From Halogeometricum rufum (lineage in GTDB: Archaea > Halobacteriota > Halobacteria > Halobacteriales > Haloferacaceae): a DNA stretch of 64,000 nucleotides. Location: NCBI RefSeq assembly GCF_900112175.1, contig NZ_FOYT01000001.1, positions 248,001 to 312,000 of the forward strand, in the 5' to 3' direction. Position numbers and translations under genes: made by a program. Below, piece after piece: positions 28,106 to 36,445 of this stretch. Positions within the stretch are counted from its first letter, which is position 1. Each line of letters starts with the position of its first letter. The notes beneath the pieces were generated by a model that was not told the origin of the DNA, made no database searches, and saw only the letters and a list, made by a program, of their open reading frames with translations.

Positions 28106-29116
28106 TCACTCGGCCACGCGGACGACCTGCTTCCCGATGTTGTCGCCGGAGAACAGGCCGAGGAACGCGTCCGGTGCGTTCTCCAACCCCTCGACGACCG
28201 ACTCGCGGTGGTCGACCTCTCCGCTCGCGACCCAACTCGCGAGCTGTTCGCTCGCCTCTCCGAATCGGGTCGCGTAGTCGCCGACGAGAAGCCCCTGAAC
28301 TCGCGCGCGCGGCGCGATGAGAAGCGGCAGCTTTCGAGGCCCCGTCGGGACGCTCTCGTCGTTGTAGTGCGCTATCTGCCCGCAGACGGCCACGCGAGCG
28401 TCGAGGTTCAGTTTCGTGAACACCGCGTCCGTAATCGGCCCGCCGACGTTGTCGAAGTAGACGTCGACCCCGTCCGGTGCGACGTCGTCCAGCGCGGCCC
28501 CGTAGTCGTCGGTCTCCTGGTAGTTGACCGCGGCGTCGAATCCGAGTTCCTCCGTGAGCCAGCGCGTCTTCTCGTCCGTGCCAGCGAACCCGACGACGCG
28601 GCAGCCGTTCAGCTTCGCAATCTGCCCGACGACCGACCCGACTGCGCCCGCGGCCCCGGAGACGACGACGGTGTCGCCGGGCTTCGGGTCGCCGACGTCG
28701 AGCAGTCCGAAGTACGCCGTCCGGCCCGGCATCCCGAGGACGCCGAGATACGCTGGCAGGTCCGCGACGTCGGGGTCGACGGGGGCGGTGTCGTCCGCGT
28801 CGAGGACGCTGTAGTCGGCCCACGTCCCCTCACCGGTCACGAAGTCGCCCGCGTCGTACCGCTCGCTGTTGCTCTCGACGACTTCGCCGACGATTCCACC
28901 TCGCAGTACGTCGCCGACGTCCCACGGTTCCGCGTACGATTCGCTGTCTCGCATCCGGCCGCGCATGTACGGGTCGACGGAGAGATACTCGACGCGGACG
29001 AGCAGTTCTCCCGCGCCGGCCTCCGGGACGGCCTCTTCTCTGAGTTCGAAGCAGTCCGCGTCCGGTTCACCCGCTGGTCGCTCCGCGAAGTACCAACTAC
29101 GGTTCGTATCTTCCAC
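28106..29116 (-). CDS. Zinc-independent medium-chain NADPH oxidoreductase (CurA/prostaglandin-reductase type)
   Basis: 336 residues from GTG 29116. LVRVEYLSVDPYMRGRM and the absence of zinc-binding Cys mark the NADP-dependent alkenal/one oxidoreductase group. The cofactor site is VVSGAAGAVGSVVGQIAKLNG (AAGAVG), followed by VDVYFDNVGG. Relatives reduce alpha,beta-unsaturated ketones and aldehydes and can act as quinone reductases. The gene has its own upstream region of about 200 bases. Confidence 0.9.
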   Translation of the reverse strand: MEDTNRSWYFAERPAGEPDADCFELREEAVPEAGAGELLVRVEYLSVDPYMRGRMRDSESYAEPWDVGDVLRGGIVGEVVESNSERYDAGDFVTGEGTWADYSVLDADDTAPVDPDVADLPAYLGVLGMPGRTAYFGLLDVGDPKPGDTVVVSGAAGAVGSVVGQIAKLNGCRVVGFAGTDEKTRWLTEELGFDAAVNYQETDDYGAALDDVAPDGVDVYFDNVGGPITDAVFTKLNLDARVAVCGQIAHYNDESVPTGPRKLPLLIAPRARVQGLLVGDYATRFGEASEQLASWVASGEVDHRESVVEGLENAPDAFLGLFSGDNIGKQVVRVAE

Positions 29117-29315
29117 ACACTCTCTCGACTCGTCGCGTCAAAGAGGCTTCGGGACCCGGTAGGCGTATCTCCATAATTCGCCCGCCTGAGGTTCCGAATC
29201 GTTTGAACTCGGTCTGGGTTCAACGACGTTGTCTCCCCGGCGTCGGAGAGGCTTCCGGGGCGGACGAGTGATGCCTACACGTCCGGACGGCCGCGTGGCG
29301 GCCAACAAAAGCCGT
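29117..29315. other. Spacer between two minus-strand genes, with an imperfect inverted repeat
   Basis: Contains GAACTCGGTCTGGGTTC (29206-29222), whose outer GAAC/GTTC arms pair. It lacks any tRNA acceptor or anticodon structure, so it is not a tRNA. It may be a regulatory site or a terminator of the preceding wHTH gene; nothing further is visible. Confidence 0.3.
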
Positions 29316-29837
29316 TCAGTCCGCGTCCGCGGCCGTCTCCGTCCCTCGGGAACGCTCTCCCTTCGGTTCCGCCGACCCCACCGCGTCGGCGTCGAGACGC
29401 GCGAGCACCGCCGCCGTCGCCGCCGGTCGTTCGAGCACCAGCGTCACCCGGTTCCGGATGTCGCGTTGCTTCTGCAGGACGCCCTGCTCCTCTAAGTGGC
29501 CGACGTGCCACTCCAGCGTGCTCCGAGCGACGCCGAGTTCCTCGGCGAGGGCGGCGGGGCGCGCCTCCCCGTCGTCGAGCAGTCGCGTGAGGATGGCGCG
29601 GGCGGTGTCGCGGTGGTAGAGGGCGACGGTCGCTCGCTCCCACTCGGTGAGTCCGGGCGGGTAGTAGTGCGTCCGGCCGTAGAACTCCTCGCGGACGAGG
29701 CGTTCGGCGTCGACGAGGCGACGGACGTGGTGTTGGACCTGACCGGGCGCGAGGTCGAGCGAACGGACGAGGCCGTTGAAGTGGACGCCCGGGTGCGAGT
29801 CGACGTACGTTCGAATCTGGGTTCGTGTGTCGGTCAT
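29316..29837 (-). CDS. Winged helix-turn-helix regulator with two wHTH modules
   Basis: 173 residues. The first module (about 5-60) has HFNGLVRSLDLAPGQVQHHVRRL, the second (about 78-135) has RPAALAEELGVARSTLEWHVGHLEEQG. Both are ArsR/MarR-like DNA-binding folds, a two-module layout common in haloarchaeal regulators. No metal-binding or ligand domain is present. The low-complexity tail is rich in Ala, Glu and Asp. Targets unknown. Confidence 0.85.
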   Translation of the reverse strand: MTDTRTQIRTYVDSHPGVHFNGLVRSLDLAPGQVQHHVRRLVDAERLVREEFYGRTHYYPPGLTEWERATVALYHRDTARAILTRLLDDGEARPAALAEELGVARSTLEWHVGHLEEQGVLQKQRDIRNRVTLVLERPAATAAVLARLDADAVGSAEPKGERSRGTETAADAD

Positions 29838-30070
29838 CTATCGCTCCCACCGACGCGCCGATGCGTCGACGTGTTACCCTCCGTTCGGACTTCCGCGGGC
29901 GTAAGTTGGCCAGCCGATTCTCGGAATTCGGGAATCGCTCTCTCGGACGTGTCTCGGCCCTGATTTCGGCGAAATTTGAACCGTGTTCACTCGGGTCACG
30001 ACGCGACTCGCGGTCCGCGCGCACGGTCGAACCCGATGGAGTGATACGCCCGCCGGCGGAACGGGCGTGC

Positions 30071-31372
30071 ATGAACACGCTCTGTCTCGCGGGCGGTCGG
30101 GTTCTGCGCCCCGACTGCACCGTGGCCGCCGCCGACGTGGTCGTCGACAGCGACGCCGGCCGCGTCCGAGCGGTCGGCGAGGGTATCGCCGCCGACTACG
30201 ACGCCGACGAGACGTTGGACGCCGAGGGCTGTCTGGTGACGCCCGGCCTCGTCAACGCCCACACGCACGCCGCCATGACGCTCCTCCGCGGGTACGCCGA
30301 CGACAAACCGCTCGACTCGTGGCTCCGAGAGGACATCTGGCCCGCCGAGGCGGCCCTCGAACCCGAGGACGTGCGCGCCGGCACCGAACTCGGCATCCTC
30401 GAGATGATTCGCTCGGGCACGACGGCGTTCGCGGACATGTACTTCGAGGTGCCCGAGGTAGTCGCGGCAGTCGAGCGGTCGGGCGTGCGCGCCCGCCTCG
30501 GCCACGGCGTCGTCACCGTCGCGAAGGACGACGAGGACGCCGCCGCGGACGTGGAAGAGAGCCTCGCCGTCGCCCGCGAGTTCGACGGCGCGGCCGACGA
30601 CCGCGTCCGCACCGCGTTCATGCCCCACTCGCTCACCACCGTCGGCGAGGCGTTCCTCCGCGAGGCGACGGCCGAGGCCCGCGAGGACGGCATCCCGCTC
30701 CACTTCCACGCCAACGAGACGACCGACGAGGTGGACCCCATCGTCGAGGAACGCGACCAGCGACCACTCGCGTACGCCGACGAACTCGGCATGCTCACCG
30801 ACGAGGACTTCGTCGCCCACGGCGTCCACGTGACCGACGACGAGATTGCGCTCCTCGCGGAACGCGGCACCGGCGTGATTCACTGCCCCGCCTCGAACAT
30901 GAAACTCGCCTCCGGCATCGCACCCGTCCAGCGCATGCTCGACGCGGGCGTGACCGTCGGCGTCGGCACCGACGGCGCCGCCTCGAACAACGACCTCGAC
31001 CTGTTCGACGAACTGCGCGACGCCGCGATGCTCGGCAAACTCGGCGCCGAGGACGCCGCCGCCGTCCCCGCCGAAGCCGCGGTCACCGCCGCCACCGCCG
31101 GAAGCGCCGACGCCGTCGGCCTGCCCGGCGGCCGCATCGAGGAGGGGGCCGCCGCGGACTTCGCCGTCGTGGACCTCGACGCGCCCCACCTCGCTCCCGC
31201 CCACGACGAGGTGAGCCACCTCGCCTACGCCGTCCGCGGGTCCGACGTGCGCCACACCGTCTGCGACGGACAGGTGCTGATGCGGGACCGCGAGGTGCTG
31301 ACGCTGGACGAGGAACGGGTGGTCGAGACGGCGCGGGAACGGGCGGCGTCGCTGGCCGAACGGGCGGAGTGA
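30071..31372 (+). CDS. mtaD: 5-methylthioadenosine/S-adenosylhomocysteine deaminase
   Basis: 433 residues from ATG 30071. Amidohydrolase fold: VTPGLVNAHTHAAMTLLRGYADD (HxH metal ligands), then LHFHANET, VAHGVHVTDDEI, and the last metal-binding Asp in GVGTDGAASNNDLD. The SxNMKLASG sequence is typical of the MTA/SAH deaminase family. It deaminates SAH or MTA to the inosyl forms, part of the S-adenosylmethionine salvage. The frame is open upstream to 29825, but homology starts at this ATG. The SAH hydrolase gene lies about 1 kb downstream. Confidence 0.93.
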   Translation: MNTLCLAGGRVLRPDCTVAAADVVVDSDAGRVRAVGEGIAADYDADETLDAEGCLVTPGLVNAHTHAAMTLLRGYADDKPLDSWLREDIWPAEAALEPEDVRAGTELGILEMIRSGTTAFADMYFEVPEVVAAVERSGVRARLGHGVVTVAKDDEDAAADVEESLAVAREFDGAADDRVRTAFMPHSLTTVGEAFLREATAEAREDGIPLHFHANETTDEVDPIVEERDQRPLAYADELGMLTDEDFVAHGVHVTDDEIALLAERGTGVIHCPASNMKLASGIAPVQRMLDAGVTVGVGTDGAASNNDLDLFDELRDAAMLGKLGAEDAAAVPAEAAVTAATAGSADAVGLPGGRIEEGAAADFAVVDLDAPHLAPAHDEVSHLAYAVRGSDVRHTVCDGQVLMRDREVLTLDEERVVETARERAASLAERAE

Positions 31373-31507
31373 GGCTCGGTCCGCGACATCGCTCGACCCG
31401 TCGCACGTTCGACCAGTCACGGAACCCGAGTTGCACTCGCCGAAGATATTCTTTAGCTTGTCGATTAGATTAAACAACACTTCGTCTGAATCCAAGCCCG
31501 TCGCACG

Positions 31508-32269
31508 ATGACAGACGGTCCCCCTCCCGAGTCGGACTCGGGCACGAACTTCGGTCGACGGACGGTACTACAAGGTCTCGGCGCTGCCGCGGGAACGACG
31601 CTCCTCGGTTCGGGCGTCGCCTCGGCGACAGAGAGCGACGACGGCGACGGTCCCCCGTACGAACTGCCGCCGTTGCCGTACGACTACGACGCCCTGGAAC
31701 CGCACGTCGACGCGCGCATCATGGAACTCCACCACGACAGCCACCACCAGGGGTACGTCGACGGCGCGAACGCGGCCGTCGAGCGACTGGCCGAGATGCG
31801 TGCGTCCGGCGACTACGACCGCATCAAACACGTCGAGCGCGACCTGTCGTTCGACCTCTCGGGGCACGTCCTCCACTCGATATTCTGGGAGAACATGTCG
31901 CCCGACGGCGGCGGCCGACCGAGGGGGTCGCTCGGAGACCGGATTACGGCCGACTTCGGGTCGTTCGAGCGGATGCGCGAGCAGTTCTCGGCGGCCGCCT
32001 CGAGCGTCGAAGGATCGGGTTGGGGAGCGCTCCTCTACGACCACCGGTCGGACTCGCTCCTCGTCACGCAGGTCGAAGACCACAACGACCTCGCGGTGCA
32101 GGGCGGCACGCCGATTCTCGTCCTCGACGTCTGGGAGCACGCGTACTACCTCCAGTACGAGAACCGTCGCTCGGAGTACGTCGACGCGTTCTGGAACGTC
32201 GTCGACTGGGCCGACGTGAAAGAGCGGTACGAGGCGGCACGAGGGGCGACGCTCCTCGGCGAGAGCTGA
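31508..32269 (+). CDS. Tat-exported Fe/Mn superoxide dismutase
   Basis: 253 residues. Residues 1-45 are a Tat signal: twin arginine GRRTVLQGLG (R17-R18), a Gly/Ala-rich hydrophobic core and an ASA-type end. The rest is an Fe/Mn SOD: YELPPLPYDYDALEPHVDAR, metal ligands His75 (ELHHDSHHQGY), His123 (VLHSIFW), Asp207 and His211 (LVLDVWEHAYY). All four ligands are present, so the enzyme should be active. It would work outside the cytoplasm, unlike normal SodA. An AT-rich promoter (TTAGATTAAAC at 31468-31478) precedes it. Confidence 0.93.
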   Translation: MTDGPPPESDSGTNFGRRTVLQGLGAAAGTTLLGSGVASATESDDGDGPPYELPPLPYDYDALEPHVDARIMELHHDSHHQGYVDGANAAVERLAEMRASGDYDRIKHVERDLSFDLSGHVLHSIFWENMSPDGGGRPRGSLGDRITADFGSFERMREQFSAAASSVEGSGWGALLYDHRSDSLLVTQVEDHNDLAVQGGTPILVLDVWEHAYYLQYENRRSEYVDAFWNVVDWADVKERYEAARGATLLGES

Positions 32270-32299
32270 ATCGGCGAAGTTCGCGTACGTTTTGACGAG

Positions 32300-32336
32300 G
32301 GTTCCCGCAGGGCCGCCTTGCGGCCGGAGGAACCCC
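32300..32336. terminator. Strong hairpin between the exported SOD gene and ahcY
   Basis: Two nested inverted arms are perfect: GGGTTCC (32300-32306) with GGAACCC (32330-32336), and inside it GGCCGC (32312-32317) with GCGGCC (32321-32326), loop CTT. It starts 31 bases after the SOD stop and ends 58 bases before the ahcY ATG, preceded by a TTTT tract. It may terminate the SOD transcript or sit in the ahcY leader. Confidence 0.45.
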
Positions 32337-32393
32337 GAGTGTGGAAAAAGCTGGTTCGGTAGCGTTTTGCCTCGCCTCTCCGAACCGACGCCC

Positions 32394-33677
32394 ATGAGTG
32401 ACTACCCCCCCGTGAGCGAGCATCTCGACGACGTCGAGAGCGCTCGCGAAGAGGGACGACGCAAGATGGACTGGGCGCTGCAGCACATGCCCATCCTGAA
32501 CGAACTGCGCGACCAGTTCGAGGCCGAGAAACCGCTCGACGGGCAGGTCATCGGCATGGCGATGCACGTCGAAGCGAAGACGGCCAACCTCGTGGAACTG
32601 CTGGCCCTCGGCGGCGCGGAAGTCGCCATCACCGGCTGTAACCCCCTCTCGACGCACGACGACGTGAGCGCTGCCCTCGACGCCAACGACGCCATCACCT
32701 CCTACGCCGTCCGCGGCGTGGACGAGGACGACTACTACGCCGCCATCGAGTCGGTCATCGACCACGAACCGACCGTCACCGTCGACGACGGGATGGACAT
32801 GGTGTTCGCCATCCACGAGGACCACCCCGAACTCATCGACACCATCGTCGGCGGCGCCGAGGAGACGACGACGGGCGTCCACCGCCTCCGCGCGATGGAC
32901 GACGACGGCGAACTGAACTACCCCGTCTTCGCCGTCAACGACACGCCGATGAAGCGCCTGTTCGACAACGTCCACGGCACGGGCGAGTCCTCGCTGGCCA
33001 ACATCGCCATGACGACGAACGTCTCGTTCGCCTCCAAGAACGTCGTCGTCGCGGGCTACGGCTACTGCGGCAAGGGCGTCGCGAAGAAAGCGTCCGGGCA
33101 GAACGCCAACGTCGTCGTCACCGAAGTCGAACCCCGCCGCGCCCTCGAAGCCCACATGGAGGGCTACGAGGTGCTCCCGATGAAGGAAGCCGCGAAGAAG
33201 GGCGACATCTTCGTGACGACGACGGGCAACCGCGACATCATCACCGAGGAGGACTTCGAGGTGATGAAGGACGGCGCCATCCTCTCGAACGCCGGCCACT
33301 TCGACATCGAAATCGACCTCGACGCCCTCTCGGACCTCGCCGTCGAGGAGTACGAGGCGCGCGACGGCGTCCGCGCCTACGAGATGGACGACGGCCGCCG
33401 CCTGAACGTCCTCGCGGAGGGTCGCCTCGTCAACCTCGCCTCGCCCATCGCGCTGGGTCACCCCATCGAGGTGATGGACCAGTCGTTCGGCGTGCAGGCC
33501 GTCTGCGTCCGCGAACTCGTGGAGAACGGCGACGCCTACGACGCGGGCGTCCACGACGTGCCCGACGAGCTAGACAAGGAAGTCGCCGAGATAAAACTCG
33601 CCGCCGAGGGCGTCGAGATAGACGCGCTCACGGACGAACAGCGCGAGTACATGGGTAGCTGGAGTCACGGCACGTAA
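32394..33677 (+). CDS. ahcY: S-adenosylhomocysteinase
   Basis: 427 residues from MSDYPPVSEHLDDVESAREE. SAH hydrolase signatures: GMAMHVEAKTANLVELL, TGCNPLSTHDDV, the NAD-binding glycine loop VVVAGYGYCGKGVAKKA, and ILSNAGHFDIEID. It splits S-adenosylhomocysteine into adenosine and homocysteine and uses tightly bound NAD. Start ATG 32394 gives the usual archaeal length. It is next to the MTA/SAH deaminase, with only the SOD gene between, suggesting clustering of methyl-cycle functions. Confidence 0.97.
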   Translation: MSDYPPVSEHLDDVESAREEGRRKMDWALQHMPILNELRDQFEAEKPLDGQVIGMAMHVEAKTANLVELLALGGAEVAITGCNPLSTHDDVSAALDANDAITSYAVRGVDEDDYYAAIESVIDHEPTVTVDDGMDMVFAIHEDHPELIDTIVGGAEETTTGVHRLRAMDDDGELNYPVFAVNDTPMKRLFDNVHGTGESSLANIAMTTNVSFASKNVVVAGYGYCGKGVAKKASGQNANVVVTEVEPRRALEAHMEGYEVLPMKEAAKKGDIFVTTTGNRDIITEEDFEVMKDGAILSNAGHFDIEIDLDALSDLAVEEYEARDGVRAYEMDDGRRLNVLAEGRLVNLASPIALGHPIEVMDQSFGVQAVCVRELVENGDAYDAGVHDVPDELDKEVAEIKLAAEGVEIDALTDEQREYMGSWSHGT

Positions 33678-33731
33678 GCGTCCGCCGACGGGCGGAACGC
33701 CTAACCCGGAACCGCTTCATCACGGACGTAG

Positions 33732-34319
33732 ATGAGCTACGAAGAACAGCCGATCGGCGCGTTCCTCGACGCCGTCGCTTCCGAACGGGTGGTCCCCGCG
33801 GGCGGGACGTCGGCCGCGGTGGTCGGCGCGACCGGGGCCGCCCTCTGCGAGATGGTGTGCATCCACACGCTGGCGAAGTCGGAGCGGTCGGGCGAGGGGT
33901 CGGCGCTGGCGTCCGCCGGCGAGGAACTGGCGGCACTGCGGCGCCAACTGCTGACGCTGGCCGACCGGGACGCCGACGCGGTCGAGGCGTTGCTCTCGGC
34001 CGACGACGGCGAGCGCACGACGGCGGCGAAGCGCGCGACCGGGGTCCCCCTCTCGACCGCGGAGGCGTGTCTCGCCGTCGTCGAGTCCGCGGCCGTCGTC
34101 GCGGCCGAGGGGACGCCGAACGCCGTCCCGGACGCGGGAACCGGCGTCTTCCTCGCCCACGCCGCCCTGCGAGCGTCGACGTTCACCGTCCGGTGTAACC
34201 TCGACGCGATAGACGACCCGTCGGTCGTCGACCGGATGCGACGGCGAGCGACCGAACTGGAGGCGGACGCCGACCGGGCGGTCGACGAGGCGATGGCGGC
34301 CGTCCGCGACGCGTCCTGA
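33732..34319 (+). CDS. Formiminotetrahydrofolate cyclodeaminase/cyclohydrolase family protein (FchA-like)
   Basis: 195 residues, all-helical. FTCD-C signature: PIGAFLDAVASERVVPAGGTSAAVVGATGAAL near the N terminus, and VPLSTAEACLAVVE in the middle. Relatives either release ammonia from formimino-THF or hydrolyse methenyl-THF, so it works in one-carbon folate metabolism. It is 54 bases after ahcY on the same strand, which places it next to methyl-cycle genes. Confidence 0.85.
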   Translation: MSYEEQPIGAFLDAVASERVVPAGGTSAAVVGATGAALCEMVCIHTLAKSERSGEGSALASAGEELAALRRQLLTLADRDADAVEALLSADDGERTTAAKRATGVPLSTAEACLAVVESAAVVAAEGTPNAVPDAGTGVFLAHAALRASTFTVRCNLDAIDDPSVVDRMRRRATELEADADRAVDEAMAAVRDAS

Positions 34320-34351
34320 GCGCCGAGGACGCCCGCGGTCGGTCCGGTCGG

Positions 34352-34504
34352 TTACTCTATCTCGTCGAACGAGTCGAACACGTCCCAGCAGTCGCAGTCG
34401 AGGTCGTCCATCGACTCGACTTCGTCCGGGAGGCTGGAGATGGGCATCCCGCTTCCGACGGCGTCGCACTCGCGGGTGTGCACCGTGAAGTCGTCGCTCG
34501 ACAT
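34352..34504 (-). CDS. Very small acidic Cys-containing protein (50 aa)
   Basis: 50 residues starting MSSDDFTVHTRECDAVGSGM and ending DLDCDCWDVFDSFDEIE. It has an isolated N-terminal Cys, then a CDC pair close to a Trp, and a very acidic C terminus. Haloarchaea-like composition and G/C third codon positions support it as a gene. An alternative ATG at 34513 adds MFT. No known family; a regulator or a metal-binding micro-protein is possible. Confidence 0.6.
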   Translation of the reverse strand: MSSDDFTVHTRECDAVGSGMPISSLPDEVESMDDLDCDCWDVFDSFDEIE

Positions 34505-34602
34505 CGTGAACATGGATACTGTTCAGAATCCGAACAACAAAAACTTCACTCTCGCCGCCGCGCCGTGCGACCCGTTCCGTCGATCTCGCGTCTCAGACGG
34601 CG

Positions 34603-34800
34603 CTACCGGCCCGTCTCGCGCTGTTCGGCCTGCTGTTCGACGTCGGCCAGCGCCGTCTCCTGTTCGCCCCGGGTCAGTCCGCCGGACTCGACGTGTCGGC
34701 CGTCGTACTGCCAGCGCGGAATCGCCTCCCACACGGAGTCTCCCTCGCCGCGGTCGGCGGTGAGGAACGCTCGAAGTCGTTCGACGAAGCGGTGGACCAT
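34603..34800 (-). CDS. Small conserved helical protein with WxAIPRWQYDGRHVESGG motif
   Basis: 65 residues from ATG 34800 (MVHRFVERLRAFLTA). A distinctive core SVWEAIPRWQYDGRHVESGGLT is followed by a helical Glu/Gln tail. An ATG at 34827 could add nine residues. The family recurs in haloarchaea but I know no function. It lies 47 bases downstream of the Tat lipoprotein gene. Confidence 0.6.
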   Translation of the reverse strand: MVHRFVERLRAFLTADRGEGDSVWEAIPRWQYDGRHVESGGLTRGEQETALADVEQQAEQRETGR

Positions 34801-34847
34801 GTGTGTCCGTAGCGCGCCCCGGAACATAACGCTACGGCCGGCCGCGG

Positions 34848-35483
34848 TCACTCGTCGTCCGGTCGGTAGGTGAGTTCGACGCGCCCCACGAACCGGTCGC
34901 GCCGGACGCGCCAGTTCGAGACGCGCGCGTCGGTCAGCACGTCGACCACGCTGTCGCCCGGCGTCGGCGGCGTCGCGGGCCGAAACGCGCTGCGAAACCC
35001 GGGGACGACCGTACTCGACGTGGGCGGCCGGACGCGGAACGTCCACCGACACGTCGCTGGGCCCGTCTCGACGCCCAGTCGGTACGGCGTCCGCCTCGTC
35101 TCGTCCGCGCGGACGAACGCCGAGTCGTGCGACGACAGGTCGGCGTCCCCGTCGCCGTCGCTCGGCGTCCAGTCGTGCGCGACGGTCACGCCCGCCGCCT
35201 TCCAGTCGGCGTCGAGTCGCGCCGAGACGAGGTGCGGTTCCGAGAACAGGAGGAGCGTGCCGTCGTCACGTTCGTACAGCACCGACCGCGCGACGGTCCG
35301 GCCTCTGTCGCCGAAGCCGAGTCGCGTCACGTCGTAGTCGACGGGCGTCGCCGCCGTTCGCCGCGGGTCGATTGTCCCGTCGCGCGGGACGACGGCCGGG
35401 AGCGAGTCGCCGCCGAGACAGCCCGCGAGTCCGGTCGCCGCGGCGACGCCGGCACCGGCGAGGAAGTCGCGCCTGGAGGGCAT
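34848..35483 (-). CDS. Tat-type secreted lipoprotein of unknown function
   Basis: 211 residues. Signal: MPSRRDFLAGAGVAAATGLAGCLGG, with the twin arginine RRDF at residues 4-7 and a lipobox LAGC, so the mature protein would be lipid-anchored at Cys and face outside. The rest is a mixed beta-rich domain with no recognised motif (VARSVLYERDDGTLLLFSEP). It is divergent in direction to the preceding fchA region and shares the strand with the next genes. Confidence 0.75.
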   Translation of the reverse strand: MPSRRDFLAGAGVAAATGLAGCLGGDSLPAVVPRDGTIDPRRTAATPVDYDVTRLGFGDRGRTVARSVLYERDDGTLLLFSEPHLVSARLDADWKAAGVTVAHDWTPSDGDGDADLSSHDSAFVRADETRRTPYRLGVETGPATCRWTFRVRPPTSSTVVPGFRSAFRPATPPTPGDSVVDVLTDARVSNWRVRRDRFVGRVELTYRPDDE

Positions 35484-35552
35484 CGACTCCGCTTCTCACC
35501 AGCACGTGATAACTGTCCGTGACTCGCCGGCGCGTCCGCGCGCCAGCGACGC

Positions 35553-36386
35553 CTACAGGTCGGCGCTCGGCGTCGACCCGCCGCGGACGACGTGGCCGTA
35601 CTTCAGTAGTGCGACGAAGACGGTGCCGCCGACGGCGTTGCCCAGCGTCGAGGTGACGAGGAACTCGCCGAACGTCGCCAGCCCCATCGAGGGGGAGACG
35701 AGGACGGCCGCGAGCACTTCGACGATGCCGGCGATGCAGTGCGGCAGGTGGGCGATGCCGATGGTCGTGGCGACGAGCCAGACGAACAGCGTCCGACTGA
35801 CCGTCTCCTGCGCGGCGGAGACCAGCCACGACAGCAGTCCCATGAGCCACCCCGCGAGGATGGCGGCGGCGAACGTCACCTGCGGCGGATGGCCGACGAG
35901 TTGCCCGCCGATGTCCACGAACGCCTTGGGCTCGATGACGCCGAACGACGGACCGACGGTCACGACGATGACGGCGAACGCGACGGCGCCGACGGCGTTT
36001 CCGAGGTAGACGATTCCCCAGAGGCGACCGAGTTGCGTGAGCGAGGCGCGCCCGTCGAGGACGGGCAGGACGGCCAGCGCCGTGTGCTCGGTGAACAGTT
36101 CCGAGCGCCCGAGGACGACGAAGATGAACCCGACGGAGTAGAGGTTCGCGAGGACGATAGTGGTCGTCACCTCGCTCCAGATGCCCGCCGCGAGCGTCGC
36201 CACCGTCGCCATCAGGAGCGGGCCGAACCCGATGTCGAGTCCGGCCGAGAGCGCCGAGAGGAACAGACCGCCGGACGGCCGTTCCAACTCGTTCAGTCCG
36301 TCCTCTATCTCCGATTCGAGGATGGCGCTCTTCGGCGTCTGCTCGTCGGTCCGCGCCTTGCCGTTCCCGCCGTCGGTCTCGCTCAT
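35553..36386 (-). CDS. Formate/nitrite transporter (FNT) family channel
   Basis: 277 residues from [20 protein letters not shown], with six hydrophobic segments. FNT-like sequences: [52 protein letters not shown] and [24 protein letters not shown], with the conserved Asn-rich GN.VGG repeats. FNT pentamers move formate, nitrite or similar small anions. The first about 30 residues are soluble and acidic. No formate or nitrite enzyme is adjacent, so the substrate is unclear. Confidence 0.9.
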   Translation of the reverse strand: MSETDGGNGKARTDEQTPKSAILESEIEDGLNELERPSGGLFLSALSAGLDIGFGPLLMATVATLAAGIWSEVTTTIVLANLYSVGFIFVVLGRSELFTEHTALAVLPVLDGRASLTQLGRLWGIVYLGNAVGAVAFAVIVVTVGPSFGVIEPKAFVDIGGQLVGHPPQVTFAAAILAGWLMGLLSWLVSAAQETVSRTLFVWLVATTIGIAHLPHCIAGIVEVLAAVLVSPSMGLATFGEFLVTSTLGNAVGGTVFVALLKYGHVVRGGSTPSADL

Positions 36387-36445
36387 CCAGTCGTGTCGTG
36401 GGGCGGGGGGTTCATATGCGCTCTTGCCGATTCGACCCCGGCGAC

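Noticed and set aside
29187-29230. A tRNA-like GGTTC...GAATC pattern
   Set aside because: No acceptor, D or anticodon arm can be drawn around it, so I do not call a tRNA.
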